Assembly: GCA_016868915.1 (NCBI GenBank)
Contig: VGFL01000009.1
Location: 1-46,133, forward strand
Direction: 5' to 3'
From: Bacteroidota bacterium
GTDB lineage: Bacteria; Bacteroidota; Bacteroidia; Flavobacteriales_D; Crocinitomicaceae
DNA length: 46,133 nucleotides
Positions 35,801 to 43,644 of the stretch are shown one piece after another (within the stretch, counting starts at the first letter, position 1; each line of letters starts with the position of its first letter). Below the pieces are notes generated by a model. It had not been told where the DNA came from. It searched no databases and saw only the letters and a list, made by a program, of their open reading frames with translations. A program made the translations under genes and the position numbers.

Positions 35801-36210
35801 GATGTTTCCTCTAAAATAATTGAAAATTCACGCTCGAAAAACCAAGATAAAAAGGGATTTAAATACGCTTCATCTCTATTATCAAGCACAACCTCATTGC
35901 TTAACTTATTCAGGCTTAGATTTACTTCCTGAAGGAATATGGGAATGGAGTATTTTGTTTCTTTCCACGTCAGACGAACAATACCTTTAGCAATGCATAA
36001 TGGATTAATTCCAAATTCTTTTCGAAAAGAATTAACCGATCTGTATAGCTTTTCCCAAGATTGTTCAATAACCAATGGGCTGGGGGGCAGTTCTAAAATA
36101 CCTGAAGCGTAAACATTTACCAAAGGGTCATTTTTTGCAAATTGAAAAGTATTTTTTACATACGACTGAAGCAATTCTTTCATTTCAGTATTTAGTATGT
36201 TTTCACTCAT
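32890..36210 (-). CDS. Large SF1 (Upf1/DNA2-like) helicase with long central insertion
   Basis: The 1106-aa protein has helicase motif I (Walker A) QGPPGTGKSQ near residue 231, motif II VIFDEASQIP near 804, motif III VIAGDPQQMSPSS, motif IV/V region LGIVAFSESQ and SVENVQGDECDELIISFGYG, and motif VI LNVLFTRARKKI near 1015. About 570 residues separate motifs I and II and are rich in Lys/Glu/Leu helices, likely coiled coil. The N-terminal 220 residues carry no named domain I recognise (no clear DUF4011), and no C-terminal nuclease (Vsr/DUF559-like) follows the helicase core. ATP-dependent nucleic-acid or RNP remodelling is the safe call. A repair or defence role is possible but unsupported by neighbours. 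It follows metK and its terminator. Confidence 0.88.
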   Translation of the reverse strand: MSENILNTEMKELLQSYVKNTFQFAKNDPLVNVYASGILELPPSPLVIEQSWEKLYRSVNSFRKEFGINPLCIAKGIVRLTWKETKYSIPIFLQEVNLSLNKLSNEVVLDNRDEAYLNPFLSWFFEREFSIILEETSEEIVKQLSSYTTIELDESKQFVGNFHPHRFEMFREIEQLIQADSYSIALNQLIGISEDEKPINLPFSAHELVPADPDQIEVITELRNQNCVTQGPPGTGKSQVIVNLIGKLLELDKSTLVVSEKRVALDVIHKKMSALGLGGLCYTSTQHFSNTDFINDLKKEWGRLEIAEQIQAEQNTRSELIQNQLQNTLNLLHQPKLANGKTILEFLIQYESIERKNNSGYSSSLPSLDEWNKLKPSFNLIFKNRLQYLFSQIKTELLEKSFLLSIESKIQGWQKTLSELSGSKKSFNYEELYELIRKSVTYNKFNTVIFKKYGTNYHDNPTLLKKLTKLKKEFSTLKIEATQCEIKNSHWRITPNREEVKELLQYFKKTSIFTLISKKKTWKKWTRSSFLDPLSSLDMRLKQLDVEDNLQNIQIELLKLGVDNTNDLEEIIQLSKMISTEEIRDFQSISQTEKNFFETKQKILAGIINEFKLYFRFENHTDLVNYFERLDKTLSIILENCESILKGSKYLSVLSKKYNSNDEIEEAIMHSTWSKLKMDFPQLVDFSWDTFYQKINDWILQSEKERQNFASFLRHKQKNKFDYFHELLVTSAQKLTGSAKELKQELKAGKRILVKEFSKSRSHLSIRQLIDSPAKIWIELLKPIWLMNPSRISACFPLQKNMFPMVIFDEASQIPLENAFGALQRSERIVIAGDPQQMSPSSYFSNTTESIDLLHQASFYLSSKFLSYHYRSLHPELISFSNLHFYQNRLTAFKHANYSGDPIVFINTDKGRFDNRVNSVEAEEVANYISSKISSKDTLGIVAFSESQLQEIGSFLSKKTKEILQEKIESDQIFFKSVENVQGDECDELIISFGYGYSVTDGVFAHRFGPINLNSGSKRLNVLFTRARKKITFFASVSHNDFKQSSNESVEILRKWFRKMDEINNTNISDSCSIHLKDLLRNNQNILAIKTLLSIYRDRKWVITSI

Positions 36211-36222
36211 TGTTCTGCAAAT

Positions 36223-36254
36223 AAAAATCCCGGAATCAAGTAGATACCGGGATT
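36223..36254 (-). terminator. Rho-independent terminator of metK
   Basis: The perfect 8-bp stem AATCCCGG and CCGGGATT (36226-36233 and 36247-36254) with a 13-nt loop is followed, in the minus-strand direction, by TTTTTATTT. It lies between the metK stop and the helicase start, so the helicase needs its own promoter or read-through. Confidence 0.85.
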
Positions 36255-36273
36255 GAAATGAACGGATAAATAT

Positions 36274-37530
36274 TTATAAATCAAAGGCTTGCTTTACTTT
36301 GTCGACGTAATCTAACTTTTCCCAAGTGAATAATTCAACTTCCCTCGTAATAATCTTCCCTTCAGGTGATGTAAAAGATTTGGTTACTTTTTCATTCTTT
36401 CTTCCCATGTGGCCGTATGCAGCCGTTTCTTGATAAATTGGATTTCTCAATTTAAGACGCTGCTCGATAAAGTAAGGCCGCATATCAAAAATTTCTGAGA
36501 CTTTTTCTGCAATTTGACCATCCGTGAGGTTTACTTTGCACGTACCATATGTATTAACATATAAACCGCATGGTTTTGCAACACCAATTGCATAAGAGAC
36601 TTGAACTAAAATTTCATCGCACAATCCTGCAGCCACTAAATTTTTTGCGATATGACGTGTGGCGTATGCAGCAGATCGATCCACTTTAGAAGGATCTTTT
36701 CCGGAGAATGCACCACCCCCGTGTGCACCTTTTCCGCCATATGTATCAACGATAATTTTCCTTCCTGTTAATCCTGTGTCACCGTGTGGTCCTCCAATAA
36801 CAAATTTCCCAGTTGGATTTATGTGGTATTGAATTTTTTCATTGAATAAATCTTGAAGTTCAGGATTTAACTTGGATTTAACCCTTGGAATAACGATTTG
36901 GATAATATCGGTTTTAATTTTTGACAACATTTCATTTTCTGAGGCAAAGTCGTCGTGTTGTGTCGAAACAACAATTGTATCGATGCGCTGAGGTACATTA
37001 TCATCGGAGTATTCGATGGTTACCTGAGATTTAGCATCTGGACGTAAGTATGGAATTAACTGGGATTCATTATTTCTTATATTCGAAAGTTCTTGCAGAA
37101 TCTTATGTGCCAAATCCAAAGCAAGAGGCATATAATTTTCAGTTTCTCGGGTTGCATATCCGAACATCATCCCTTGATCTCCTGCGCCTTGTTCCTCAGG
37201 GTTTGTTCTCTCAACTCCTTGATTTATGTCTGATGATTGTTCATGTAAGGCAGAAAAAATTCCACATGAGTTTGCGTCGAACATATACTCAGATTTGGTA
37301 TATCCAATTTGCCTGATGGTTTCTCTTGCGATCGATTGCACGTCAAGATACGACTTTGTCTTAATTTCACCAGCTAAAACTACTTGGCCGGTTGTTACAA
37401 GGGTCTCACAAGCGACTTTTGATGTTGGATCAAAAGCCATGAAATGATCAATAAGAGCATCGGATATTTGGTCAGAAACTTTATCAGGATGTCCTTCGGA
37501 AACAGATTCAGAAGTAAATAAATAAGGCAT
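36274..37530 (-). CDS. metK: S-adenosylmethionine synthetase
   Basis: MetK makes S-adenosylmethionine from methionine and ATP. The 418-aa protein has the expected [22 protein letters not shown] at the N-terminus, the signature [12 protein letters not shown], the P-loop-like [19 protein letters not shown], and [11 protein letters not shown], all in order. It carries a slightly longer central region (about residues 170-240), as in other Bacteroidota. No SAM-I or SAM-II riboswitch-like sequence was recognised in the short AT-rich leader. It is read away from the cobalamin riboswitch, so the 431-bp intergenic region between them holds divergent control elements. Confidence 0.97.
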   Translation of the reverse strand: MPYLFTSESVSEGHPDKVSDQISDALIDHFMAFDPTSKVACETLVTTGQVVLAGEIKTKSYLDVQSIARETIRQIGYTKSEYMFDANSCGIFSALHEQSSDINQGVERTNPEEQGAGDQGMMFGYATRETENYMPLALDLAHKILQELSNIRNNESQLIPYLRPDAKSQVTIEYSDDNVPQRIDTIVVSTQHDDFASENEMLSKIKTDIIQIVIPRVKSKLNPELQDLFNEKIQYHINPTGKFVIGGPHGDTGLTGRKIIVDTYGGKGAHGGGAFSGKDPSKVDRSAAYATRHIAKNLVAAGLCDEILVQVSYAIGVAKPCGLYVNTYGTCKVNLTDGQIAEKVSEIFDMRPYFIEQRLKLRNPIYQETAAYGHMGRKNEKVTKSFTSPEGKIITREVELFTWEKLDYVDKVKQAFDL

Positions 37531-37676
37531 TATGTGAATGATTTAAAACATAAAAATAATAAATATACCTTTAAGGCCATACAGTACAAAAAATTTATTT
37601 TTGAATAATTTGAATTCATTAGTTTTAAATTCTCTTTTTAAAATGGGTATAATTAGTTTTTGAAATGATTAATTTG

Positions 37677-37684
37677 TAATTTTG
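37677..37684 (+). promoter_or_regulatory. Candidate -7 element TAATTTTG upstream of the cobalamin riboswitch
   Basis: There is an exact TAnnTTTG match directly before the riboswitch. It leaves little room before the 5' arm of helix P1, so transcription may begin within P1, or a promoter further upstream (region 37640-37662) may be used. The rest of 37531-37676 is AT-rich with no other feature I can support. Confidence 0.4.
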
Positions 37685-37685
37685 A

Positions 37686-37843
37686 CCGTTCTTTGGTGTT
37701 CGTTCGTGCGAAATTAAAAAGGAATCCGGTGTAAATCCGGAGCTGTATCTGCAGCTGTAAGCACTGTAAGCGGTTGATAAACCACTGTGAAAACGGGAAG
37801 GTGACCAGCGTTGGTGTGAGCCAGAAGACTTGCCTATGAATGG
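37686..37843 (+). ncRNA. Cobalamin (B12) riboswitch
   Basis: The region contains the conserved core of the cobalamin aptamer in the right order: AAAAGGAATCCGGTGTAAAT with CCGGAGCTG (the GGTGxAAxTCC core), GCACTGTAAGCGG, AACCACTGTGA, CGGGAAGGTGACC, and the B12-box end GTGAGCCAGAAGACTTGCC. CCGTTC at 37686-37691 can pair with GAATGG at 37838-37843 as helix P1. The aptamer binds adenosyl- or other cobalamins and shuts down downstream expression when B12 is plentiful. It faces the gene at 37962. Confidence 0.93.
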
Positions 37844-37875
37844 AGAGAAGACTTCAGAATAAAGTCGGACTCGTT

Positions 37876-37905
37876 AATGGGTTGAGGTGCACCCGTTCGT
37901 TTCCT
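37876..37905 (+). terminator. Terminator-type expression platform of the B12 riboswitch
   Basis: AATGGGT (37876-37882) and ACCCGTT (37891-37897) form a 7-bp stem with one G-U pair and an 8-nt loop, followed by CGTTTCCTTCTTTTTT. It ends about 60 bp before the start codon. This suggests B12-dependent transcription termination. The 3' arm CCCGTT is also complementary to AACGGG at 37792-37797 inside the aptamer, which may be chance or an alternative fold. Confidence 0.65.
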
Positions 37906-37961
37906 TCTTTTTTCTTCTTCTTGTTTTTAGTGTATTTAGTAACCGTTTAAAAACAGAATGA

Positions 37962-39215
37962 ATGAAAAAGGTTTTATTAACAGTAGGATTATTCCTAAGT
38001 ATTAGTGCACAAGCACAAAATTATTTACATCAAGCCATCATATTAAATGAAGGCTATTTTGATTATCAAACAAATGAAATTATTGAGCCTGCTACTATCG
38101 GAAAATATGATCCGGTATCACAAGCATATTCAGTGGTTGATACACTGGAGGGAATGCGTTTTTCCTCTGATTTGATCATTGATGGAAACTTCTATTACGT
38201 TGCAGCAGATTCAAAAATCTTTAAAATGGATTTGAATTCACACCAAGAAATTTTATCGGTTTCGTGTCCTGGAGTCCGAAATCTCGGGATTTATCAAAAT
38301 AAATTGGTGGCAACAAGAGGCGAATACATGGCCAATTACAACGCGTATTTGCATGTTTACAATGCCCAAACGCTGGAGTTGATAGCAGAAATAGATACCA
38401 TGCAAGGACCTAAATGGCCTGCTCAAAATATCGTAATTGATGGCAACTTCGCTTACATTGCTGTAAATAATGGATTTGACTGGGGAAATGAAAAGGGAAT
38501 CATCGGAAAATTAGATTTGAATGCGTTGACCTACGGAAATGAAATTGATTTAGGACCCGATGGGAAAAATCCAGATAATTTGGTGAAACTTGGTACTTTT
38601 TTATATTCAGTAAACAATAAAGACTGGTCAGGTGCTTCGATATCCAAAGTTGCTCTCGATGGCTCTTCTAATTCCACAATTAATATTGCAGCAGCATCTA
38701 CAGGATGTGGAACTTCTGCATTGCGAGATGATAAATTGGTATATCAGGTTTCCATGGAAACAACCTTGAATGAATTTGATCTAAACATGATGAACAATGT
38801 TGGACCAGTGATTGGTCATTCATTGAACTATTATGAATTGGCTCAAGAGCCAGTTTCGGGAAATTTATTCACAAGTGAAACGGATTTCTTTTCTTTTGGA
38901 AAAGTACATGTTTTTGATGCAAATAATAATGAATTGAGCAATTTCAATGTGGGAATTTCACCGGGAACAATTGTTTTTGATGTACGTCCAGGATCTGCAA
39001 ATTTGAATGAGTTACCCTCTTCCAACATTACCGTTTTCCCAAATCCAACTACTGATTTTTTGAATGTCAATATTGAAGGAACGAAACAAGTTTTGGATTT
39101 GAATGGAAAAGTGTTAATTTCTTCTGATGTGAATAACATTGATGTTAGCAGTTTAAATTCTGGTATTTATTTTCTTGAGGTTGAAGGAAAGAAAGTTTCT
39201 TTTATAAAGAGATAA
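37962..39215 (+). CDS. B12-regulated, T9SS-exported beta-propeller protein (BtuG-like candidate)
   Basis: The 417-aa protein has a signal peptide (MKKVLLTVGLFLSISAQAQ), a beta-propeller region (about residues 20-345) of the YncE/DUF5074 type with repeated blades such as IGKYDPVSQAYSVVDTLEGM, LIIDGNFYYVAADSKIFKMD, LHVYNAQTLELIAEIDT and VIDGNFAYIAVNNG, and a C-terminal type IX sorting domain starting VFPNPTTDFLNV and ending KKVSFIKR. It is the only gene behind the cobalamin riboswitch. In Bacteroides, BtuG is a B12-regulated surface beta-propeller lipoprotein with very high corrinoid affinity. The fold type, regulation and surface delivery here suggest an analogous B12 scavenger, but sequence homology to BtuG has not been tested. 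Confidence 0.85.
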   Translation: MKKVLLTVGLFLSISAQAQNYLHQAIILNEGYFDYQTNEIIEPATIGKYDPVSQAYSVVDTLEGMRFSSDLIIDGNFYYVAADSKIFKMDLNSHQEILSVSCPGVRNLGIYQNKLVATRGEYMANYNAYLHVYNAQTLELIAEIDTMQGPKWPAQNIVIDGNFAYIAVNNGFDWGNEKGIIGKLDLNALTYGNEIDLGPDGKNPDNLVKLGTFLYSVNNKDWSGASISKVALDGSSNSTINIAAASTGCGTSALRDDKLVYQVSMETTLNEFDLNMMNNVGPVIGHSLNYYELAQEPVSGNLFTSETDFFSFGKVHVFDANNNELSNFNVGISPGTIVFDVRPGSANLNELPSSNITVFPNPTTDFLNVNIEGTKQVLDLNGKVLISSDVNNIDVSSLNSGIYFLEVEGKKVSFIKR

Positions 39216-39234
39216 GTTTAACATCTGCTTTTAT

Positions 39235-39266
39235 AAATCCCGGGTGCCTTTGTATTCGGGATTTTT
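39235..39266. terminator. Terminator between the propeller gene and yaaA
   Basis: The stem AAATCCCG and CGGGATTT (8 bp, 14-nt loop) is followed by TT-GTTG on the plus strand, 20 bp after the propeller stop codon. The two flanking genes converge, so it may stop both transcripts. Confidence 0.75.
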
Positions 39267-39309
39267 GTTGTGAGAAATATTTATTTCGTAACTAAATCAG
39301 AAAATTTGT

Positions 39310-40068
39310 CTATCGAACAAAAACCCATTCATTTTCAGAAGATTGAGCTTCGTTGAATTCGTAATTATCTACGTTGTACGTTTTGAGTTGTTCGATATCT
39401 TCAAAATCATTTTCGATGAGGTAACGACTCATGCTTCCTCGGGCGTGTTTAGCAAAAATCATCACCGTTGAAAATTTGCCGTTTTTAAATTCTTTGAAGG
39501 TAGGTGTGATTACACGATTTTTCAGTTTTTTGAAATCAAGCGCCTTACTGTATTCTGCGGATGCCAGATTAATGATAATTTCATCAGAACTTAATTCACT
39601 TGCCAGCGATTTGGTAAGTTTTGGTCGCCAGAACGAATAAAGTGATATTTCTTTTGGAGTTACTTGAAAAGGAGTTCCCATCTCCAAACGGTAGGGTAAA
39701 ATCAAATCGGCTGGTTTGAGTAAGCCATACAATCCAGATAAAATTCGCAAGCGTTCTTGTGCTCTTTTTTTATTGCTTTCCGAAAGCTCATTGAAGTTCA
39801 ATCCTTTGTAGGCTTCACCAGTGAAAATTGCAGCTACCGGTAACCACTCCTCCTTACGTTCAATAGACCATTGCTGAAATCGTGAATGATTCAAATTTGC
39901 TAAATCCATGGAAATATCCATTAGTGTAGCCAATACTTTCGGCTTTAATTTTTTCAGCTTTTTCACCAATTTTTCGGAATCTGAGACAAAACGAGGCATT
40001 TCCGAAAAAACTTCCGCTTGAATGCCTTCCGTTTGAATAGATTTAGCAGGAGAAAGTAGAATTTTCAT
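39310..40068 (-). CDS. yaaA: Peroxide stress protein YaaA (UPF0246/DUF328)
   Basis: The 252-aa protein starts MKILLSPAKSIQTEG and has LMDISMDLANLNHSRFQQW, AIFTGEAYKGLN, RLRILSGLYGLLKPADLILPYRLEMGT, INLASAEYSKAL and MIFAKHARGSMSRYLI, the characteristic segments of the YaaA family in order. E. coli YaaA lowers free intracellular iron during hydrogen peroxide stress and binds DNA; the Bacteroidota protein is assumed to act similarly. The start is ATG at 40068; a TTG two codons upstream is ignored. It follows the methyltransferase gene by 15 bp on the same strand. Confidence 0.95.
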   Translation of the reverse strand: MKILLSPAKSIQTEGIQAEVFSEMPRFVSDSEKLVKKLKKLKPKVLATLMDISMDLANLNHSRFQQWSIERKEEWLPVAAIFTGEAYKGLNFNELSESNKKRAQERLRILSGLYGLLKPADLILPYRLEMGTPFQVTPKEISLYSFWRPKLTKSLASELSSDEIIINLASAEYSKALDFKKLKNRVITPTFKEFKNGKFSTVMIFAKHARGSMSRYLIENDFEDIEQLKTYNVDNYEFNEAQSSENEWVFVR

Positions 40069-40083
40069 TACCAAAAGGATAAA

Positions 40084-41256
40084 TTATTCAGTGATTTCTT
40101 GTTGTTTTTTGCTTCCGGCGTAGATTTCAAACTTGCGAAAACTACACTCTAAGTCTCCGTTAAACACTTTATTGCGAACAGATGTTTTCAAGCCCAGCGA
40201 TTTTAACGCATCTTCATTGGACGAAATAATCCAACAAACTGAATTAGTCATGGAGTGTTTTAACCAATTTCCAATAGCTTCATACAACTCATTTATTCTA
40301 TCTCCCATTCGTTCTCCGTAAGGGGGATTGGTAATGATGAAAACAGGTTCGTCATTCGATTTCACCTGATTGAAGTTCATTCCATTTATTTCAACAGAGC
40401 GTGAAAAAGCAAAATTTCGAATGTTTCTTCGTGCTTTCAATACCATCGTGTCATTGATGTCAGAACCCATGATTCTACAGGGTAAATTTCTGATTTTATA
40501 CTCAACAGCATCATAAATTGAATTCCACAATTCGCTGTCGTAATTCTTTAAATTTTTAAACGCATAAAATTGGCGTTCAATATTCGATGGAATTCCGCTT
40601 GCTAACAGAGCTGCTTCTGCAACTAGGGTTCCTGAACCACAAAATGGATCGAGAAAAGTTGTTTTTCTATCCCAGCCCGACATACGAATGAGGCATGCTG
40701 CAACGACTTCATTCATTGGCGCTAACCCTGTTTCTTTTCGGTATTCGCGCTGAAATAAGGGAGCTCCACTCGTGTTGATTGAAATGGTCGCTTGATTTTC
40801 ACGCACATACAAATCAATGAGAACGTCAGGTTTGGATATTTCAACATTTGGTCGGTCTCCGTAATTGTCTCTAAACGTATCGGTTATAGCATCTTTTACC
40901 AAGAGCATGGGATACTTGGTATTTGAGAAAATCGTTGAAAAAACGGCGCCTTTCACGGCAAATGATTTTTTAATATCAAACCATTCCGTCCATGGAATCT
41001 GCTTTGCTTTTTTATAGATGTCTTTTTCTTCTTTGATTGTAAATCTGGCGATTTCAACTAAAACGGAAAGGGCACAGCGACTATGGAGATTCAAATAATA
41101 AATGTCTTTCCAGGTCCCCTTCATTTGAACCGCCCGATTTAGCAATGTTAAGTCTTTGTAGCCAAATTCGCTAAGTTCAGCAGCTAAAGTTTGTTCAAAA
41201 CCGTAAAATGTTTTTAAGGTGATTGTTTGAATACTATTTGTTAAATTTTCTTTCAT
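40084..41256 (-). CDS. THUMP-domain class I SAM-dependent RNA methyltransferase (RlmL N-terminal-like)
   Basis: The 390-aa protein has an N-terminal ferredoxin-like/THUMP region (about 10-160; LKTFYGFEQTLAAELSEFGY, then DVLIDLYVRENQATISINTSG) and a Rossmann methyltransferase domain with motif I FLDPFCGSGTLVAEAALLASG and motif IV IITNPPYGERMG. NPPY marks amino-group methylation of a base. The closest characterised relative is the N-terminal half of E. coli RlmL, which makes m2G2445 in 23S rRNA; the C-terminal RlmK-like half is absent. The exact target nucleotide here is inferred, not shown. The gene is divergent from the patatin gene and upstream of yaaA. Confidence 0.9.
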   Translation of the reverse strand: MKENLTNSIQTITLKTFYGFEQTLAAELSEFGYKDLTLLNRAVQMKGTWKDIYYLNLHSRCALSVLVEIARFTIKEEKDIYKKAKQIPWTEWFDIKKSFAVKGAVFSTIFSNTKYPMLLVKDAITDTFRDNYGDRPNVEISKPDVLIDLYVRENQATISINTSGAPLFQREYRKETGLAPMNEVVAACLIRMSGWDRKTTFLDPFCGSGTLVAEAALLASGIPSNIERQFYAFKNLKNYDSELWNSIYDAVEYKIRNLPCRIMGSDINDTMVLKARRNIRNFAFSRSVEINGMNFNQVKSNDEPVFIITNPPYGERMGDRINELYEAIGNWLKHSMTNSVCWIISSNEDALKSLGLKTSVRNKVFNGDLECSFRKFEIYAGSKKQQEITE

Positions 41257-41270
41257 TTATTTTTGGGTGA

Positions 41271-41300
41271 TTGTAGTCTGCCGACAATGACTTATTTTTG
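41271..41300 (+). promoter_or_regulatory. Promoter of the patatin gene (TTG-N19-TATTTTTG)
   Basis: TTG at 41271-41273 and TATTTTTG at 41293-41300 with 19-bp spacing fit the Bacteroidota promoter well. The TTG start codon is at 41318. This supports translation from the TTG despite the absence of an ATG. Confidence 0.7.
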
Positions 41301-41317
41301 TTTGCAAAGGAACAAAA

Positions 41318-43612
41318 TTGAGCCGAATTAAACTCCCTTTTTTGCTATTTATTATTCAATTCGTGAATATCCATTTGCTGATTTCACAGGAGCGGGTTGG
41401 CCTCGTTTTAAGTGGCGGAGGTGCTTCAGGATTGGCGCACATCGGAGTACTAAAAGCACTTGAAGAAAATGGAATTCCAATTGATTACATTACGGGCACT
41501 TCTGCTGGAGCTTTAACAGGAGTAATGTATGCCGCAGGATATTCACCAACTGAAATTGAGGCCTTTGTCTTGTCCGATGAATTTCAACAAATGACTTCAG
41601 GAGAACTAGATGCTTCCAAGAGATTTCTATTTCGTGAGCCTGATCAACATGCTGGGACCGTAGATTTTTCTTTTTCGAAGGACAGTTTATTGAGGCGATC
41701 AATTCCATTAAATTTGGTGAGTCCCGCGCTTTTGGATTTTAAAATGATGCAAATCATGGGAACTGTTGGAGCATCCAGAAATAATGACTTTAATAATTTA
41801 TTTGTCCCTTTTCGCTGCGTGGCCTCTGATTTTCAAAACAAAAAAAGTGTGATTTTTTCGAAGGGAAATTTGAATGAAGCAGTTCGTGCCTCCATGACGT
41901 ATCCTTTGTATGTAAATCCAATACGAATAAATGGAACGCTTTTTTTTGACGGCGGGTTATACAATAACTTCCCTGCTGATGTAATGTATAATGAATTTCA
42001 TCCTGATTTTATCATTGGAAGTAATGTGTCTGGAAATGCTGCTGCACCTGATGAGCAAGATTTTATTGGGGTTTTACAAACTATGTTGGTGAGTTATTCT
42101 AATTTTGATCTTCCTTGTGCAGATGGATTGATAATTCAGCCAAAATCGGATGTTGGCACCTTTGATTTTAAAGACGCTAAATCAGCTATTCAATCGGGTT
42201 ATTTAGCAACAATTGATATAATAGATTCACTAAAATTGAAAATTAATAAACGAATTTCAATAGAAGAATTGACTGAACGAAGAAAAGTGTTTCGTAATTC
42301 TGTTCTGCCCTTGAATATTAGTTCTGTGGAACAGGGTGATCAAAAGAGTAAGGGAGTAAAATTTGCCAAGAAAACCATCATTGGCAATAATTCAAAAAGG
42401 GTCTTGTCTTTGGATACCTTTGAAAAAAGATATTTTCGATTGTATTCAACGCCACAAATAGATTTTATTTATCCAACCCTTTCCTTGAAAAACGATTCTA
42501 CCTATAATTTAAAACTATTTGTCCGTAAGGCGCGTGATTTTCAGTTGGACATTGGAGGTCATCTTTCATCGAGGGCAGTAAATACTGGTTATGTTGGGCT
42601 CACATATAAGATGGTCGGTTCTGTGGCATCGAGCTTTCGTGCAGAATCGTATTTTGGTAAGTTTTATGGTTCTGTTAAAACGGATGTGAACATTGAATTG
42701 CCTAGTATTTATCCCTTATCTGCATCAGCTTATTTTGTGATGAATCGTTGGGATTATTTCAGAAGTTTTGCTACTTTTTTTGAAGATGTTCAGCCGTCTT
42801 TTTTGATTCAAAATGAAATGTATGCCGGTGTGCAATTTAAACATCCTATCGGTAATAACTCTAAATCAACGTTTAATTTTCGGTATTTTGAATTAGATGA
42901 TGAATATTATCAAAATACAAATTTCACAAATAAAGATACTGCTGATTTAACCTCATTTTTTGGAAGTTCAATAAGCTGGGAATTTACTCAGAATAGTTTG
43001 AACAGGAAGCAATTTGCAAATTCAGGGCATTATTTTCAATTTCAAGTTAGATTAGTTGAAGGAAGAGAAAATACAGCCCCAGGATCAACCTCCACATTTG
43101 AAGAAACATTTCGCAAGTACCATTCATGGTTCAACGTAACCTCTGAAATTCAATCATATATTTATTCAGACAAAATTTTTCATTTGGGAATTCATGGTAA
43201 AGGACAGTTGACATCTCAATCTTTATTTGCAAATTACACCGCCTCATTACTCACACTTCCTGCATTTTCGATTATTCCAGATCAAGAGACTTATTTTTTA
43301 CCCGAGTTTCGTTCACATCAGCATGTTGGGGGTGGTCTAAATTTAGTTTTTAGTATCCGTAAAAACATCGACTATCGAATAGACGCATATTACTATCAAC
43401 CTTTTCTTCAACTACAGAAAAATGACGATGGATCTATTCAATATATTAAACCATTTAAAGGTGAAACATTTTTAGCTTCAACATCATTAATTTTTCATTC
43501 ATTGTTAGGTCCAATAAGAGCCACACTAAATTATTTCCCAACCCAAAAATATCAATTTGCTTTTCAATTGAGTTATGGCTATGTTTTGTTTAATCAACGA
43601 GCAATTCGTTGA
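41318..43612 (+). CDS. Patatin-like phospholipase with C-terminal outer-membrane barrel (type Vd-like)
   Basis: The 764-aa protein has a signal peptide (ending near LLISQE) and a patatin domain at about residues 27-310: oxyanion loop SGGGASGLAHIG, nucleophile S62 in GTSAG, and the dyad Asp D211 in DGGLYNNFP. Residues about 320-764 look like a POTRA-type linker followed by a 16-strand barrel of the Omp85 type (IGGHLSSRAVNTGYVGLTYK, MYAGVQFKHPIG, and last strand FAFQLSYGYVLF). This is the layout of PlpD/FplA type Vd autotransporters, which place a phospholipase at the surface or in the periplasm. The start is TTG at 41318; no ATG precedes the signal peptide. A terminator stem overlaps the last codons. 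Confidence 0.9.
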   Translation: MSRIKLPFLLFIIQFVNIHLLISQERVGLVLSGGGASGLAHIGVLKALEENGIPIDYITGTSAGALTGVMYAAGYSPTEIEAFVLSDEFQQMTSGELDASKRFLFREPDQHAGTVDFSFSKDSLLRRSIPLNLVSPALLDFKMMQIMGTVGASRNNDFNNLFVPFRCVASDFQNKKSVIFSKGNLNEAVRASMTYPLYVNPIRINGTLFFDGGLYNNFPADVMYNEFHPDFIIGSNVSGNAAAPDEQDFIGVLQTMLVSYSNFDLPCADGLIIQPKSDVGTFDFKDAKSAIQSGYLATIDIIDSLKLKINKRISIEELTERRKVFRNSVLPLNISSVEQGDQKSKGVKFAKKTIIGNNSKRVLSLDTFEKRYFRLYSTPQIDFIYPTLSLKNDSTYNLKLFVRKARDFQLDIGGHLSSRAVNTGYVGLTYKMVGSVASSFRAESYFGKFYGSVKTDVNIELPSIYPLSASAYFVMNRWDYFRSFATFFEDVQPSFLIQNEMYAGVQFKHPIGNNSKSTFNFRYFELDDEYYQNTNFTNKDTADLTSFFGSSISWEFTQNSLNRKQFANSGHYFQFQVRLVEGRENTAPGSTSTFEETFRKYHSWFNVTSEIQSYIYSDKIFHLGIHGKGQLTSQSLFANYTASLLTLPAFSIIPDQETYFLPEFRSHQHVGGGLNLVFSIRKNIDYRIDAYYYQPFLQLQKNDDGSIQYIKPFKGETFLASTSLIFHSLLGPIRATLNYFPTQKYQFAFQLSYGYVLFNQRAIR

Positions 43613-43619
43613 TTTTTTG
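43592..43619 (+). terminator. Terminator overlapping the end of the patatin gene
   Basis: AATCAACG (43592-43599) and CGTTGATT (43607-43614) form a perfect 8-bp stem with a 7-nt loop, followed by a T-run to 43617. The patatin stop codon (43610-43612) lies within the 3' arm, so the terminator is partly coding. Confidence 0.75.
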
Positions 43620-43644
43620 TAACTTCAACAAAAAAATTAAATCT

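Noticed and set aside
32890-36210. Calling the large helicase part of a known defence system
   Set aside because: No nuclease, methylase or other defence gene is adjacent, and the flanks are metK and a metabolic operon.
37531-37676. SAM riboswitch or small gene upstream of metK
   Set aside because: The region is AT-rich with no SAM aptamer core and no convincing small open frame.
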